From NCBI GenBank assembly GCA_902702965.1, contig CACRXP010000020.1, positions 782,273 to 846,272 on the forward strand: a stretch of 64,000 nucleotides of DNA. The letters are read 5' to 3'. Origin of the DNA: Spirometra erinaceieuropaei. Its lineage: Eukaryota > Platyhelminthes > Cestoda > Diphyllobothriidea > Diphyllobothriidae. Below, piece after piece: positions 11,360 through 22,639 of this stretch (position 1 is the first letter of the stretch; each line of letters starts with the position of its first letter). Position numbers and translations under genes: made by a program. Under the pieces are notes generated by a model that was not told the DNA's origin, did not search any database, and saw only the letters and a list, made by a program, of their open reading frames with translations.

Positions 11360-12352
11360 CAGTAGGTGGGCCAACTCATGAAATGTCCACGGAAATTCCG
11401 AAATGCGTTTCCGTTTCGAAAAGATTAATTAGGTAGGGTTATAAAACCAATCATTACGCAGCGTAATTCTATAATACTTCAGTTACCCCAGGACGCCGGC
11501 TATCGAACAAACTTCTTTTCGGCTGCATCCAAAAAACCGTACTCCGTAAAAAATGGCTACTTAGGTAGCATACATTTTTTCATTGATTTTCGATGCCCTT
11601 AAAGATTCAATTATATTTCATGGAAAACATGCATAAAAATATCCATTCTTTCACCCATTCGCTAGAAAAAGACATCTTCTTCCAATTTTATACTCGCAGA
11701 GAGGGTGTAATTCAGTTCTAAAAGTTTCTAGTTGTGAGGTCTTTTAATACCGTGAAATGGCCCTTCCTAAAACGTCATATCTCTGCATTTACCAATGTAG
11801 CTTGTGAAGTTAACAATGCGGCTCAAATCCACGATCGAACTTTATGAACCCTATGTGGTCACCCTTTATTACCGTAGAGAAATGCAGGGTTTGCAGTACG
11901 CGGAAATTATACGACTAGCACTTTGGGAACCCTGAATCCAACTGTAACGTCAGGTTGCGTTCAAAATTATTCGGGAATTGGAAAAGTTTTAAAACCCGAA
12001 TTATACCCTTCCTTTGAGTATAAAATTGGAAGAAGACGTCTGTTTCTAGCGAATGAGTGAAAGAATGGATATTTTTATGCATGTTTTACATGAAATATAA
12101 TTGAATCTTTAAGGGCATCGAAACTCAATGAAAAAATGCATGCTACCTAAGTAGCCATTTTTTTAAGGAGTATGGTTTTTTGGATGCAGTCGAAGAGAAG
12201 TTTGTCCGAAAGCCGGCGTCCTGGGGTAACTGAAGTATTATAGAATTATGCTGTATGATGATTGGTTTTACAACCCTTCTTAATTGATCTTTTCGAAACG
12301 AAAACGCACTTCGGAATTTTGGTTGACATTTCATGAGTTACCCCACTTACTG
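11360..12352. mobile_element. Foldback MITE with TA target duplication, copy 3 (subfamily A)
   Basis: The left end TA|CAGTAGGTGGGCCAACTCATG and right end TTACCCCACTTACTG|TA give an inverted terminal repeat flanked by TA. CAGT ends with a TA duplication are the signature of Tc1/mariner transposition. The two arms, about 370 bp each, are nearly complementary along their whole length and enclose a loop of about 240 bp. No transposase is encoded. The 993-bp length is close to copies at 28184 (981) and 44341 (970). Confidence 0.85.
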
Positions 12353-12375
12353 TAAATCAAGTCCTCTTCCTCTTT

Positions 12376-12440
12376 GAAAAGTCAATTTGGCAAACTTGTT
12401 TTGTTTCGGTACTTCACCATCTGGCCCAATGCAGTTACAT
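12376..12440 (-). repeat. PLE-end-like sequence, inverted partner of 13471-13535
   Basis: Read on the minus strand: CTATGTAACTGCATTGGGCC, a degenerate CAGATG core, GGTGAAGTACCGAAAC and GTTTGCCAAATTGACTTTTC. It pairs block for block with 13471-13535. The order (stem, CUGAUGA-like, short hairpin, GAAA, hairpin, stem) resembles a decayed hammerhead ribozyme of a second type. The call is tentative because the catalytic core is altered. Confidence 0.35.
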
Positions 12441-12448
12441 AGAAAGTA

Positions 12449-12487
12449 AAATAAAATTAAATTAAATTGAAGTTAAATTAAATTAAA
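12449..12487 (+). repeat. AT-rich simple repeat (AAATT)n
   Basis: Irregular tandem units of AAATT and GTTAAATT directly follow the PLE-end-like block, possibly its tail region. The 12490-13460 stretch that follows shows no gene. Confidence 0.6.
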
Positions 12488-13470
12488 CATATGAGGCGCT
12501 CTAGGGGTTTTTAAGTGACTCGGGGACTATTAACACTCATCGTTCCCATGCCACCCGTATGACGAGGTCGGCATGTTACGATCAATGAGCAGGGGAAGGT
12601 GACATGGGCTGCGAGGGGTGTTTGTAAGTCGGGTACGTGAAGTACACACCACTGCCATCAGGGGGTTGGAGGGGCGTCTAATGACCATCTGGCCACGGAA
12701 GACAGAGTGCCTGTGTCAACGTCTTCTGACAACATAGCACTGGATTCGTATAGGCACTCCCTCGCTTATACCTAACACCCATTGGTGTAGAAATCTGGAG
12801 AAGTTTCCTGGTGTTTGGCAGACAACCTAAAAGGCTTCTTCGGTATTGATCTAGTAACTTGTATCGGCAATATGAGCGAGCATAGAACTTAAAATCTATG
12901 TGTTTTCATCTCTGCCTGGCCAGGTCGGTATGTGTTCACGTACTCTCTTTTTCATACGTCTCATTGTACGGCCAATGCATCCCGCTCTACAGCAGTAACT
13001 GAACGAGTAATACACATCGATGCCGCCTGCAATGGTAGTGGGTCTTTAACTCCCAAACGTAGTAGGAGAGAGTTTGTGAAACATGCACGCAAATTCGCGG
13101 CGGAGAAAGCCCTATTGACGTCATCTCACTAGGTCGCTTGCTGCTTCCCCTCTAACTGCGTATATGCTTATCGTATTTTCCGTCCGAAGACAGCGATCAC
13201 TAGCGCTTTCTCGAGTTCAATTCTCGCACATCTTGTCGATATGAATCACCGAGTCGATGCCAAAGAGGCCTTTCAGGTTGTCTACCGGAGACCAGCATCC
13301 AGAGACGTACTCACAACCTATGTCCCCCTCTCCCTCGCTCCCTTGACCCAATGACCACGACACGCCGACCACGCCATAGCACGCTTCGTAATGCGAGTGG
13401 CTTGGGAACGAGGGATGTTAATAGTCCCTGAATCACCTATAAGCCCTGTAAATTCGCATAACTTAAACTT

Positions 13471-13535
13471 CTATGTAACCGTTTTGGCCTGATGAAGACT
13501 TACCGAAAACACTTGTTTGGCAAATTGACTTTTCA
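13471..13535 (+). repeat. PLE-end-like sequence with intact CTGATGA core
   Basis: CTATGTAACCGTTTTGGC is followed by CTGATGA (13489-13495), a short spacer, GAAAAC (13505-13510), ACTT, GTTT and GGCAAATTGAC. AAC/GTT could form helix III and TTTGGC/GGCAAA a helix I with one mismatch; the inverted partner at 12376 has GCCAAA, which would pair perfectly. Helix II is poor here. I read this as a possible second hammerhead class at a PLE end. Confidence 0.35.
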
Positions 13536-13544
13536 GTTTTCCGT

Positions 13545-14585
13545 TTTATCACACCAGTCCCTCAACTGGAAGATATCGCGGGCATATGACACGCAGTTCG
13601 GATCTGCAGCCGGACAGGCAAACCGGGCCTTCCGTCCGTGGGGAGGGCTGATGTCCGAGGGGAATTGTTGCTAACGTCAGGTGAATACATCAGGAGCCTC
13701 AACAAAGCTCTCCAGCTAGGCTGAAGTTTGGAGGCAACTGCTGAGGAGATAACACATAGCGAAATAACGTATCTGCACAAATCAGTCGGACGAATGCCCT
13801 TCATACGCACTCTGAGTCATATGGTCAACATTCCAACCGCTAACGGGATTAGCAGCGGGGATGGCCTCGACAGGCATACGGTTGAAATGTTTCATCCGAT
13901 AGCGAACCAAACCTTGGCAATGCATCGACTGTCGGATGTCATGTGTCCCCTCGAGTCAGTTGATGTTGACAACATCTTTTTTATTGCGAGCAAAGGTTAA
14001 ACATTCCTCAGAGCGAACAAGAAGCCGTGAAGAACCTTTGTATGACGGCTCAAGATCACGACAAGCGAGACCAGGTTGTCAAGACATTTAGTGCGTGTGA
14101 TTAGGATTAAGGTGATTGCTTAAGAACTGAAACAGCCTACTTCGTAACTGGCACAGTCGATGTACAGCATTCGTTTGGTCCTCAACAGAAGCTAGGCTGA
14201 TCGGCAACAGCAGCTCATTTGCTGTGCGAAGTGTCACTGCCAAAACTAGCCCCCGACGTCTGAATTTAGGGATGACTGAGCGTGGAGTAAGACCAGGTGA
14301 AGATGTTCTGTGTAAAGCTGAGCCTTCTGTTGAACAGGAAGGAAGGGTAGCTTTCGGTAGTGATGAAATCTCCCCACCACACTTTCGTCCGCCGGGCGAT
14401 ATGAGGTTGTCCGGAGGTGAGCTCATCCTGAGAAATGGACCGATTCGGGTTACACGTCGTGGCCCTTTCTCACTCTGGTTTGGGCGCATAAGAGCGGAAA
14501 CCCGACGAGTGAAGAACAAGTTCAACACGCCTCCAGTCTCAACACTTAACAGGACCATGACATCCACTCGCCAGACGAAACGTTC
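13545..14585. other. Unassigned region with two opposing open frames
   Basis: An open frame of 176 codons (14224-14754, +) overlaps one of 159 codons (14088-14567, -). Neither shows a domain I recognise, and the plus frame runs into a repeat found at 39870-40045. Overlap of this kind usually reflects base composition. I see no splice or promoter evidence that would make either a gene. Confidence 0.35.
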
Positions 14586-14589
14586 GACT

Positions 14590-14775
14590 CAAGCCAATAG
14601 AAGACAACGTCAGTTGGACAATTTATTTGTAGTCGCCCTACTCCGAGCGCCTGCCGCAACGCTGGGCCCTTTGCGAGTGTCCGCTCGTGCGCACCAGGAC
14701 TGTCTGGCGTTCGCCCATTCGGTTTTCCGACTGGATAATCAGATTCAAGGCTGAGTCAGACGTACCATGACTTGA
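14590..14775 (-). repeat. GC-rich interspersed repeat, family Z copy
   Basis: Its reverse complement (CGTCTGACTCAGCCTTGAATC, TGATTATCCAGTCGGAAAACC, GACAGTCCTGGTGCGCAC, CGAGTGTC) matches 39870-40045 block by block. It is noncoding as far as I can see. Confidence 0.6.
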
Positions 14776-14779
14776 AACG

Positions 14780-16605
14780 GTTTGACGCATACCCTGACTC
14801 ACAGTTGGGACGCCGCTCTCTCGCCCCCGGAGGCGCTCTCCTCTGGCTGCCAGCTCTTTACAGCCCCTTCTCCAGTTGTTCTGTACAGAATATACTATCC
14901 TCCAAACTGGCGTTCATATTCCTTTCCCATTCAGGGTAGTGGTAGCCAGGGTCTCACTCTAGACTTAGGCTGTTGCGATTTTGGTGACTCCGACGTGATC
15001 TGAATACTCAGCTGCACAATCATTACGAATTTCCTTCTTGACTTCAACTCGATTTTTCTGCGTCATTCGATGTGACCACGATATGCAGAATTCAGTTGCC
15101 GACATCCTGTCGTGAAGCGAGCCGGACGCCATCGCACAAATTCAGCCCGTCAAATCCAGGCCATGGTTCTGATCCCATCCAACGGATCAGTCCTTCAATA
15201 AGCACCGGAATCCGGACGTCATTCTCATTATTCACTATCTAACTTTCTCTATTACCAACGGTATCTCATAACTCTCTTCCCCTGCTATCCTTGCCCCTTC
15301 CCGCCCCCCGCAGCCGCCCATGCTGCCGATAACAATACTGTTGGTACGTTTTGCATTCATTCAGTCTAACTACACTTCCCTCGTTCGGCTTTATCACCCG
15401 AACTTCCGTCTGGGAAGGGAGCATACTTTCGATTAGACAAGATTCTTGCTGATCTGTTTTTGGATAGCACAGACAGTAAAGTTGGAAAGACCACAGGGAA
15501 CGCAGTGCCTCTTGGCTTAAACTCTTGCACGAGCGGACAGTGAAGGCCGGATGGCACTTCACGAAGGATGGTGTCTCAAAGCTAAGCGCATTCTGTCGGC
15601 AGTAATTATACATCGGATCCGTCTCCGTTCATTAACTCTATCTCATAAATAATTACAGTTAGTGATCTGATGATACGTGTAGCTAGCATTTTTATACGAG
15701 AACGTACATCGTTTCCCATGTATGGACTGAAACCACATCAGCCAAAGTCACCGGGAAAGTCGTACACGTGAAATGCCACCCGTACATCCGCGGTACTGCA
15801 TTGGTTTTACCTATTCCTGACAGCAGTGGGGTTCGTCTTCTAGACTATGTCGATAATGCGACTCATCGCAGGCCCTCGGGACGCTAATTGCGTCAGTGTG
15901 CATCCAAAGCCCTACCGCGAGTGACATCGATGTCACGCGTCTCCAACACTGTCCGTGAAAACAATCGTTGGCTTTGTTCTTACATAAACAAGCATGCTAT
16001 GACCCCTGTGAAGGAGGGGGGTCGAAGCAACGACCTGCAAGCACCTACAGTTCACATTTGTAATGCATGTTCACAGAAAACGGCATGAACTGCGTCAGTC
16101 CAGTCATCGCTGTGGTCGTAGATCACACCTAAGGTGTGAACTGTAATCAGAGACACTGTAATGTGCAATCGTGCCGCTCGACGTGTGACTAATCTGACCT
16201 TTCGCTGCAGTTGACTCACCGACGCGACAGGTGTCAGGTTCTCCATGACTGGTAGCGGCCAGCCGTCCTGGCGTCAATTTCAAACGGTGACAATGATCTG
16301 AACTTTGAGGAGGTAGCCGGCCCAATAAGCCAGACTGATCGCGGTAGGCGTTCAGGATCCTCGATCCGAGCTTTTTACTCTCTCACCAAATCTTTTGGAC
16401 TGTCACGCGAACTGTCTGCAAACAAGGCATCGGTTTCATCAAAAAACAACTTCTCGTCACCACCATCCTCTGATTAGATACTCAACCAGACCGAACAGAG
16501 GGCCAATTGGATAGGATGAAGGCTTCAACAGGAGGACCAGTGTAGAGCAAAGGCGTAGGAGTGAGTGCTGGGGTGCTAGGCCTTAAACCACGGATGAAAA
16601 AGGAA
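14780..16605. other. No gene seen
   Basis: Short open frames only, none with a recognisable domain and several in mutually overlapping frames. No RNA gene or repeat family member detected by eye. Confidence 0.4.
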
Positions 16606-16609
16606 GACA

Positions 16610-16980
16610 AGATTCATAGATGTTTTGGCAGATTTTGAATAATTCACACTGACCAAACTGTGAAAAACTCGGCGCCTCGGTGGGATTCAAACCCACGCAG
16701 TAAGGGGAAGGCTTTAGTACAGCCAGCGCTCTAACCACTTGAGCTACGAGGCACCGGTGGACGACGCGATTGTAATCACATTTGTGTCAAGTTACCTGTC
16801 CAACCTACTACAACGTCTGGAATCCACCAAATGTGATGCAGTAAGTTGACTGCCCAGACAGGATTTCCTAAGTAATTCACCTAGAATCCACCAGATGACT
16901 ACCAGGTTTGCGTAATTCATAGATGTTTTGGCAGATGTTGAATAATTCATATTGACCGAGGCGCCGAGTTTTTCAGAGTC
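16610..16980 (-). repeat. tRNA-derived SINE, minus-strand copy
   Basis: On the minus strand it carries GGTGATT..AATCCTGTCTGGGCAGTC, CAACGTTGTAGTAGGTT-like blocks, then a tRNA-like unit at 16674-16752. That unit has a D-arm GCTCAAGTGGTTAGAGC, an anticodon loop GTACTAA giving ACT, a variable arm of more than 10 nt, and a T-arm GTGGG-TTTGAAT-CCCAC; the acceptor strands GTGCCTC/GAGGCGC nearly pair. A conserved tail GCCGAGTTTTTCACAG follows. The long variable arm and ACT anticodon suggest a tRNA-Ser ancestor. One box B base is changed (TTTGAAT). Confidence 0.7.
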
Positions 16981-16984
16981 GTAA

Positions 16985-17205
16985 GGTTAGTAGGAGATCA
17001 TCTCGTAGATCTCAGACGTTGGAGTAGGTTGGGCGGGTAACTTGACCCAAATGTGATTAAACTCGCGTTTTCGGCGGGGCCTCGTGGCTCTAGTGGTTAG
17101 AGCGTTGGCTGTACTAAAGCCTTCCCATTACTGCGTGGGTTCGAATTCCACCGAGGCGCCGAGTTTTTCATAGTTTGGTCAATATGAAGACAAGATTGTC
17201 CTCAG
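16985..17205 (+). repeat. tRNA-derived SINE, plus-strand copy
   Basis: GTTGGAGTAGGTTGGGCGGGTAACTT and ACCCAAATGTGATTAAACTCGCG lead into a tRNA-like unit at 17079-17157 (GCCTCGTGGCTCTAGTGGTTAGAGCG ... GTGGGTTCGAATTCCACCGAGGC), then GCCGAGTTTTTCATAG. It lies head-to-head with the minus copy at 16610-16980, so transcripts spanning both would fold back. Confidence 0.7.
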
Positions 17206-17309
17206 TAGCTAAAGGCGTTCACCGAATGGACAGGGTAGTGTGAACAGGCGCTGGACTTGACGAGCGTAGGAACACACAGTGCTCATCTGCAGAAAAAACA
17301 CTCGGTAAG

Positions 17310-17612
17310 ATGTGGTTATGCTGCCACACCTAATGGACACAATACTGTTAGGAGTTAGGGTTGTTGTTAGGGGTTAGGGTTAGAGGCTAGGGTTAGGGCA
17401 ACTATCTCTCAATCACTCAAACTACAACCGCGCACTCCCAATAGCTTTTCTTTTGCATAAAATTACTTGACCTCATCGCCTGTGCGTTCTGCGGTCCCAC
17501 CTGTAAAAATCCCTATCACCACCGGTACCATATTAGAGGTGGCTGGTGTCTGCTAACTTCAGGTGCGGCTACATAACCACATTTGACCAACCGGTCGACG
17601 AGGAGTCGCACC
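17310..17612 (+). repeat. Interspersed repeat family X with TTAGGG-like patch
   Basis: GTTAGGGTT units at 17340-17400 precede CAACCGCGCACTCCCAATAGC, TTTTCTTTTGCATAAAATTAC, TTGACCTCATCGCCTGTGCG and CACCTGTAAAAATCCCTATCACC. The same blocks occur at 26120-26370. Related CCTGTAATACGG pieces are at 32500-32570, 42870-42960 and 48540-48660. The 3' side joins directly to the 5'-truncated PLE at about 17613. Confidence 0.6.
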
Positions 17613-18548
17613 GATCGAAATGGCTACACTTTCCGAGAAGGCCCGAGGACCTCCATCAGTTCGGCCTCCCAATTCCTGGTCGAAATCCGAGGAAAAGTTG
17701 TCCGACCTGATCAGATTATAGTGTCCTTTGACGTGGTTTCATTATTCACATCCGTCCCACCGGACCTGGCACGCAACGTTATTTGCAAACGACTCGAAGA
17801 CAACTACGATGAAACGAACAGACCCCTGAAAACTGACTACCTACTGCAACTCTTTGCTTTCTGCCAACAAACCTTTTTCCCCTTCAATGGCAGAACCTAC
17901 GAGCAGATCACAGGAACACCGATGGGTTCGCCAATATCCAGCCTGGTTGCAGAACTAGTCTTGTAGGAACTGGAAAAAGTAGTCTTCGGCCAATATGAAC
18001 CTGCATCTTGGCGCCGGTACGTGGACGACACGTTCGTTATAATTGAAATGAGCAGACTGGCCGACTTTCAAGACCTGCTTAACGGCATCTTCCCGGACAT
18101 TCAGTTCACAAGGGAAGAAGAGCATGCCGAACAGCTGCCTTTCCTTGACGTTCTCGTCACACGCACACCCAACGGCGAACTTAGCACCACGGTGTACAGA
18201 AAGGCGACTAACGCGACTCAGATTCTCAACTACCATAGCAACCACCCAATGACGCATAAACGCAGCCGTGTTAGGACACTCTTCCAATGGGTAAAAACGC
18301 ACTGCAGTGAGCCAGAGGGACGAGTACGAGAACTACGGCATCTTCGGGACCAACTGGCAGGGAATGGATACCCGAACAGCTTCGTCAGCCGCCGCCTCCA
18401 CACGCACCCACGGCAAACAAACGGAGGCGAGCTGCCAACACTCTGGCACCCTCTACCATGTATAAAGAACGTGTCCGATGCGATGGAACGTATCGCTGGA
18501 GAGCTCGGCGTCCGACAGCGACCATACGCAACAAAATCATGTGAGTGA
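17613..18548 (+). pseudogene. Penelope-like element RT domain, 5'-truncated
   Basis: PLE reverse transcriptases are related to telomerase RT and prime on target DNA. The open frame 17583-17966 carries SFDVVSLFTSVPPDLA and the PMGSPISSLVAEL motif. After one in-frame TAG (17964-17966) the same frame resumes with the catalytic motif RYVDDTF (YVDD at 18018-18029), LPFLDVLVTR and the linker KRSRVRTLFQWVKTHCSEPEG. A frameshift lies shortly before 18545, where reading moves into the endonuclease frame. The N-terminal part seen in the copy at 52431 is missing, so this is a 5'-truncated insertion joined to repeat family X. Inactive as it stands. Confidence 0.85.
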
Positions 18549-18934
18549 AGGGTCGACTAGACGTGGGAGAACAATCGGATGTCGTTTATCAGATCCAATG
18601 TCGGAACTGCTCTCGCCACTACACAGGACAGACCGGACGACAACTTAGCTCACGAATAACGGAGCATAAACGGCCGGCTCGGAGAGGCGACCCGTTGTCT
18701 CAGGTTGCCGCTCACACCCTGGAGGAAGGCCACGAATTCAACTTCGCGACCACGCCGATAGTATCGCGGCCCAGCAATAAGACAGGGCGAAAACTGCTGG
18801 AGGCCTGTGTGTATGACACCAACTCTATCAAAAGACGCGTTGACATACCCCCCTGTTATCACGCGCTGCGTACCCGCGGCCAAGAGGCGAGACCCAATTT
18901 CCAGCCAAGGGTGCACGCAGTCACGCCTCCGTGA
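18500..18934 (+). pseudogene. PLE GIY-YIG endonuclease domain
   Basis: This domain would nick the target DNA for target-primed reverse transcription. The open frame 18545-18934 shows the GIY-YIG core as VVYQIQC...HYTGQTG, the conserved Arg in SSRITEHK, VAAHTLEEGHEFNF, and the conserved Glu in KLLEACVYD, ending soon after RRVDIPPCYHALRTR. An in-frame TGA at 18542-18544 just upstream replaces a probable Arg codon, separating it from the RT. Cys/His pairs around the active site resemble those of other PLE endonucleases. Followed by a 3' UTR with hammerhead-like modules at 19048 and 19656. Confidence 0.85.
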
Positions 18935-19008
18935 CACGGCGTGGGACTCGGCTCATCGCGAATGCCACCCTCTGCACTCATATCTCCCCCCCCCCTTCAT
19001 GGTTTGAC

Positions 19009-19015
19009 TATAAAA
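19009..19015 (+). promoter_or_regulatory. TATA-like box upstream of PLE hammerhead module
   Basis: TATAAAA lies 33 nt before the ribozyme core at 19048. Comparable boxes precede the other modules, which suggests that the terminal repeat of the PLE acts as a promoter with a start close to the ribozyme 5' end. Confidence 0.45.
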
Positions 19016-19047
19016 ACTGCTCATATGACGCCGCATTCTCACAGTCT

Positions 19048-19081
19048 CTGACGTTGGCCTCCTATACGAGACCGAAAGCTC
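19048..19081 (+). ncRNA. Hammerhead-like ribozyme, AGCU subfamily (PLE 3' end)
   Basis: CTGACGT (core, last base changed from A) is followed by stem II GGCCTC/GAGACC with one mismatch, then GAA, AGCT and C. Helix III is the self-complementary tetranucleotide AGCT, which cannot close within one molecule but can pair between two. Flanks AGTCT and AGACT form a 5-bp stem I. The A9-to-T change probably weakens or kills activity. PLEs are known to carry type-I hammerheads in their terminal repeats. Confidence 0.6.
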
Positions 19082-19655
19082 AGACTAATACACCTGCTGT
19101 CCCAGAGATCGTTTGTTCATCTTCTTCACAACAAGAACCTGGGATTCACACATTCGCCTTCATCAGTCCTTCTTTATTTCTGTGTTGATCCCAGAGTCAC
19201 AGAAGAGGGCCATGTGGGAGAGTGTTTGACTTAAGTGGACGTCAAAGTTTGCTAGAGAGCGAAATCGGGACGGACGCAGACGTCGTTTGTGCAACCGCAC
19301 CGATACTGACGGCCTTCCTTCGCTCGCCATCGGACCAAGACATCAGGCGTGCGGCTTTATTTGGGCAGCGTTCACGGCCTGGGTGGTAGGACATCGGCCA
19401 AGTTAGTGCGCTGTCTACTGCTCTTCGTAATCGGCTACTAGTGAGTTCACAGAGTCGATAGGACAATTCATAGCTGTTTGGTGCGCGATAGAACTTTTGC
19501 CAGACATTAACTGTTTACTCCGAGTTGTTACGGTAATATGACAGCAGTCGGGACTCTCAGATCCACAGGTGGCAGAGTTTTTGAGTTTTTTGCCATACAG
19601 GTCTGCGTGCTGCCCTGTCTCGCCGGCCACAGTAAGGCTTGCACTGCGACTGTCT

Positions 19656-19700
19656 CTGATGATGGATTCGAGTGAGAATTCGAAACGTCAGGCCAATAAA
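19656..19700 (+). ncRNA. Hammerhead-like ribozyme, ACGU subfamily, followed by AATAAA
   Basis: CTGATGA is followed by T, stem II GGATTC-GAGTGA-GAATTC (one G·T), GAA, the self-complementary ACGT and C. Flanks GTCT and AGGC pair as stem I. All core residues are present. AATAAA follows at 19695-19700 and the usual CTTGTTCC tail after that. An extra T lies between the core and stem II in all copies. It is the best preserved ACGU copy in the window. Confidence 0.65.
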
Positions 19701-19709
19701 TTTCTTGTT

Positions 19710-22075
19710 CCCGTGATCACATCTTCGTCTTCTGAAAGCTTGTACAGTCTATGCAGGCCCCGGGAAGTTTCGCGACGGACTCGCTTCCCCAGTCCATTGC
19801 CGAAGGGCGTAGCTGTTAGAGAATTAATGAATCAGGCTGCTTCTCCAACATTCCTAACCAAAATTTATTCTCTAGCAATATATTAATCTGCGCCACCGAA
19901 GGAGATTGTGCCACTACAGGTCAAATTCGTTCAGTTACGTCCGTGTTGCTTACAGTACGGGATGTTCCCACATTCCTGGGGCTGTTTTGGAATTCAATCA
20001 CTTCGGCACAAATCATAGGGAAGTTAGGCACAGGAAAAATTATTCTTGATGGGCTTTTAGATTATCATATTCCAACGCGACCGCCGCCATTTTCGATACT
20101 TTTTTGAAATCGATTGTCAAATTCTCTAAATGCATTACGTGACCAATTCAGTGAAATTGCTTGAATTGTTTCTGCCATTGGGGTTTTTTATTCACCCGAA
20201 AACGACGTTTTGTTGGGAAGACGGCTGCTTAGACATCATTGCATAGAGAGGAAGTTCAGTGGGGGTTTGCCAAGTGGATGGACTGATTCGGGAATTGGTT
20301 CAAATCAGTCTGCTTACTTGATTGGAGACGTCTTATTTAAAAACCGTCATATAATGTCAGAGTGTGCCATCTTGCTAAAAAAGGGGTAATATTTTTAACC
20401 TCCAAGACGAATGCCACCACTTTTCAGGCCGATTATTACACGCAGAATATATCCGGCAACTGATACATTGGTGTTACTGAATTTCGTTATTCTGACCTTG
20501 AGTTCATCCAAAGAACTAAGTTTCGTTTTAAGAAGGTCTCAGGGGGAAAATTTAACGGGGATAGATTAAACGAACGCGCTTACCGGGCAATCGGTTTAAA
20601 ACTGCCTACCCCTCTGCTGGAAGATGTGCCATGTAGACACCGTTATACATTTAATGTATAGCGCCAGGACATTTCCTTCTTCTGGACAAAGGTGTCATTT
20701 AAAAGATTTAGCATGTTCAATTCAGGGATGAAGAAATTCCGCGTAATTGTCAGAAAAGTCTCGCCAGTAACTTCGGCTACACCCTCTTCACTGAATCTGG
20801 TCCTCCAGACTGCTGGTCATTCAGTTCCTTTTAATTTTTTATCCATACTTTTAGTGGAGTTCTGTAAAAAAAACACTCTTTTACAGTAAGTAACAAAGTT
20901 TCTTCTTCCAGCTGTAAACAAATGAACCTGGAAAAGCAAAGGCACGAGTTAGATTTGTGTTTCAAACCTGTCATTTAGGGAATTGACTCATAAACCACCA
21001 ACTAAGAAAAGGATAAATACGAGATAAAATCAAAATTATTGCCTAGCTGAAATGATAATGCAATTCCCGTGTGTTGGGTACCGATACAGTTTTCACTAAG
21101 TGAATGCAGGATTCGCGTAACGTGAGTTATTGGCTCTCAACACTGCTGCCGTACATTTTGCTGAAAGTAATCAATTTAGACCTATTTAGCGGCATGACGC
21201 AAAATAAGGTCTCCTTCAGAGATACCTTGACCCTTCCGGGTTCTGCGTTACCTGTCAGTTTCATATGTGCACACATGAAAACGCCTCTTTAAGAAAAATA
21301 CTATGTATCCCACAAAGGCCACCTTTTACTAAAAACGTTTGCTCAATACCGCATGCCTTGAGTTTACATCTACTTATCAAGGTCACACAGGAAAAAAAAC
21401 GAGAAAAGATAAAATATTTGAACTGACGAAACTAGAATATTTAAACATGAGGGAGTTCAACTTTTATAAAGTGTTTAACTAAATAATTATATCATTTTGT
21501 GCACCATGAGTCACTAAGTTTTAAAACTGCTGTAGGACTTGGCAAACAAGTGGAGGCTTGGGCAGAAAGGCAAGAAAGCATGGGCCGACATGAGAGATAA
21601 AACAGCAGGCAGCTTCCTGCTCTCAAATGCGATAGACTCCCAGTGAACTGCAGGCGCGGTTTTCGAATACAGAGAATTGTCAGAAGTGCTTGCAACAACG
21701 CCTAGCTGCTAAGGCGCTGTCGATGATCCGTCAGGTTAGGCAAAACGGCTCAATGCGCGCAGATGAACATCGATCAAACCAAGCAGTTTTTTCTTGGCCT
21801 AATGCCAGCTGAACAGTAGTCCACATGTGAACTGGATCAAACTGATTGTTTCAAGTAAGTGTCCAGTTAAATTATTCCCCGTGGGAACCCAGCCACCTCT
21901 ACCTGCAATTCGTCTGATTGTCTCAGTAAAGTAAATCCCACCTGATGCTTATGCCTGTTAACTAGTCCTCAGTATTTGGCTGTATTTCCTGTGCGAAGGC
22001 CGCAAAAGCGATAGGTCATTCCTGGGAGGAAATACTAGGGAATCGCCTAGTATTTGCTCGCTACAAGGTAAGGCT
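19710..22075. other. No gene seen; AT-rich
   Basis: Only short open frames without recognisable domains. I see no tRNA, repeat copy or PLE fragment here. This is the longest stretch in the window that looks free of recognisable mobile elements. Confidence 0.4.
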
Positions 22076-22099
22076 CCTGCCGCCATACCGATCATTCGA

Positions 22100-22545
22100 C
22101 CGCCCACTCTCACCATCCCTCTTTCAAATCTCAATGCCCCACTGCCGTTGATCACTGCCACCTCCATCATCTCTGCCACGAATACCGCGGCGACGACAAA
22201 CACCGCCACCTCTGCCACCCCCGTCACCGACCGAAACGCTACTGACGTCCCGTCAACCACCAACACATTCACCATAACCATCACCAACCCCACCCTCTCT
22301 AGTGATGTGGAATCGGTCCCAATTTGTCTTCAGTGCGACGGCGCATTACCTCCACACATCGGCCTGGTCGGTCACCTGCGAATTCATCGCGCAGAGAGTG
22401 GCCAACCAGTGTCTGGAGCCCAGACATATGGTGGCTGAGTCTGCTCCTACTGTCACGCACATTCATTCACCGCATGGGCCTAAACGGGTACGCACCGCCA
22501 AGCCATCCTCGCATCAAATGCAACAGCCAGAAATTAATACGAGTG
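22100..22545 (+). pseudogene. Thr/Ser-rich C2H2 zinc-finger tail, frameshifted
   Basis: The open frame 22148-22438 begins with a Thr/Ala/Ser-rich low-complexity stretch (about residues 1-50) and then a complete C2H2 finger, C-x2-C-x12-H-x3-H (CLQCDGALPPHIGLVGHLRIH minus its last residues), around residues 60-81. A second finger is split: CSYC reads in the first frame and FIHRMGLNGY in the frame of 22324-22584. This architecture, Thr-rich linker plus GLVGHLRIHR and HRMGL fingers, is very common in diphyllobothriid tapeworm predictions and is likely part of an amplified element. I treat it as a broken copy rather than a host regulator. Confidence 0.6.
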
Positions 22546-22588
22546 TTCCTAACTATTGAAGGCATGTGGTTGCCATGCGATTGAGTTC

Positions 22589-22596
22589 TATAAATA
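22589..22596 (+). promoter_or_regulatory. TATA-like box before PLE end at 22640
   Basis: TATAAATA lies 44 nt upstream of the hammerhead-like module, the same spacing as at 49301. Confidence 0.4.
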
Positions 22597-22639
22597 CCAC
22601 ACTCCTTGTGTCTTCAGCACCCTTTCCTATAACCATCTC

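Noticed and set aside
17583..17612. Start codon of an intact PLE protein at 17583
   Set aside because: The first codons lie in repeat family X; PLE similarity begins only after the 5' truncation point near 17613.
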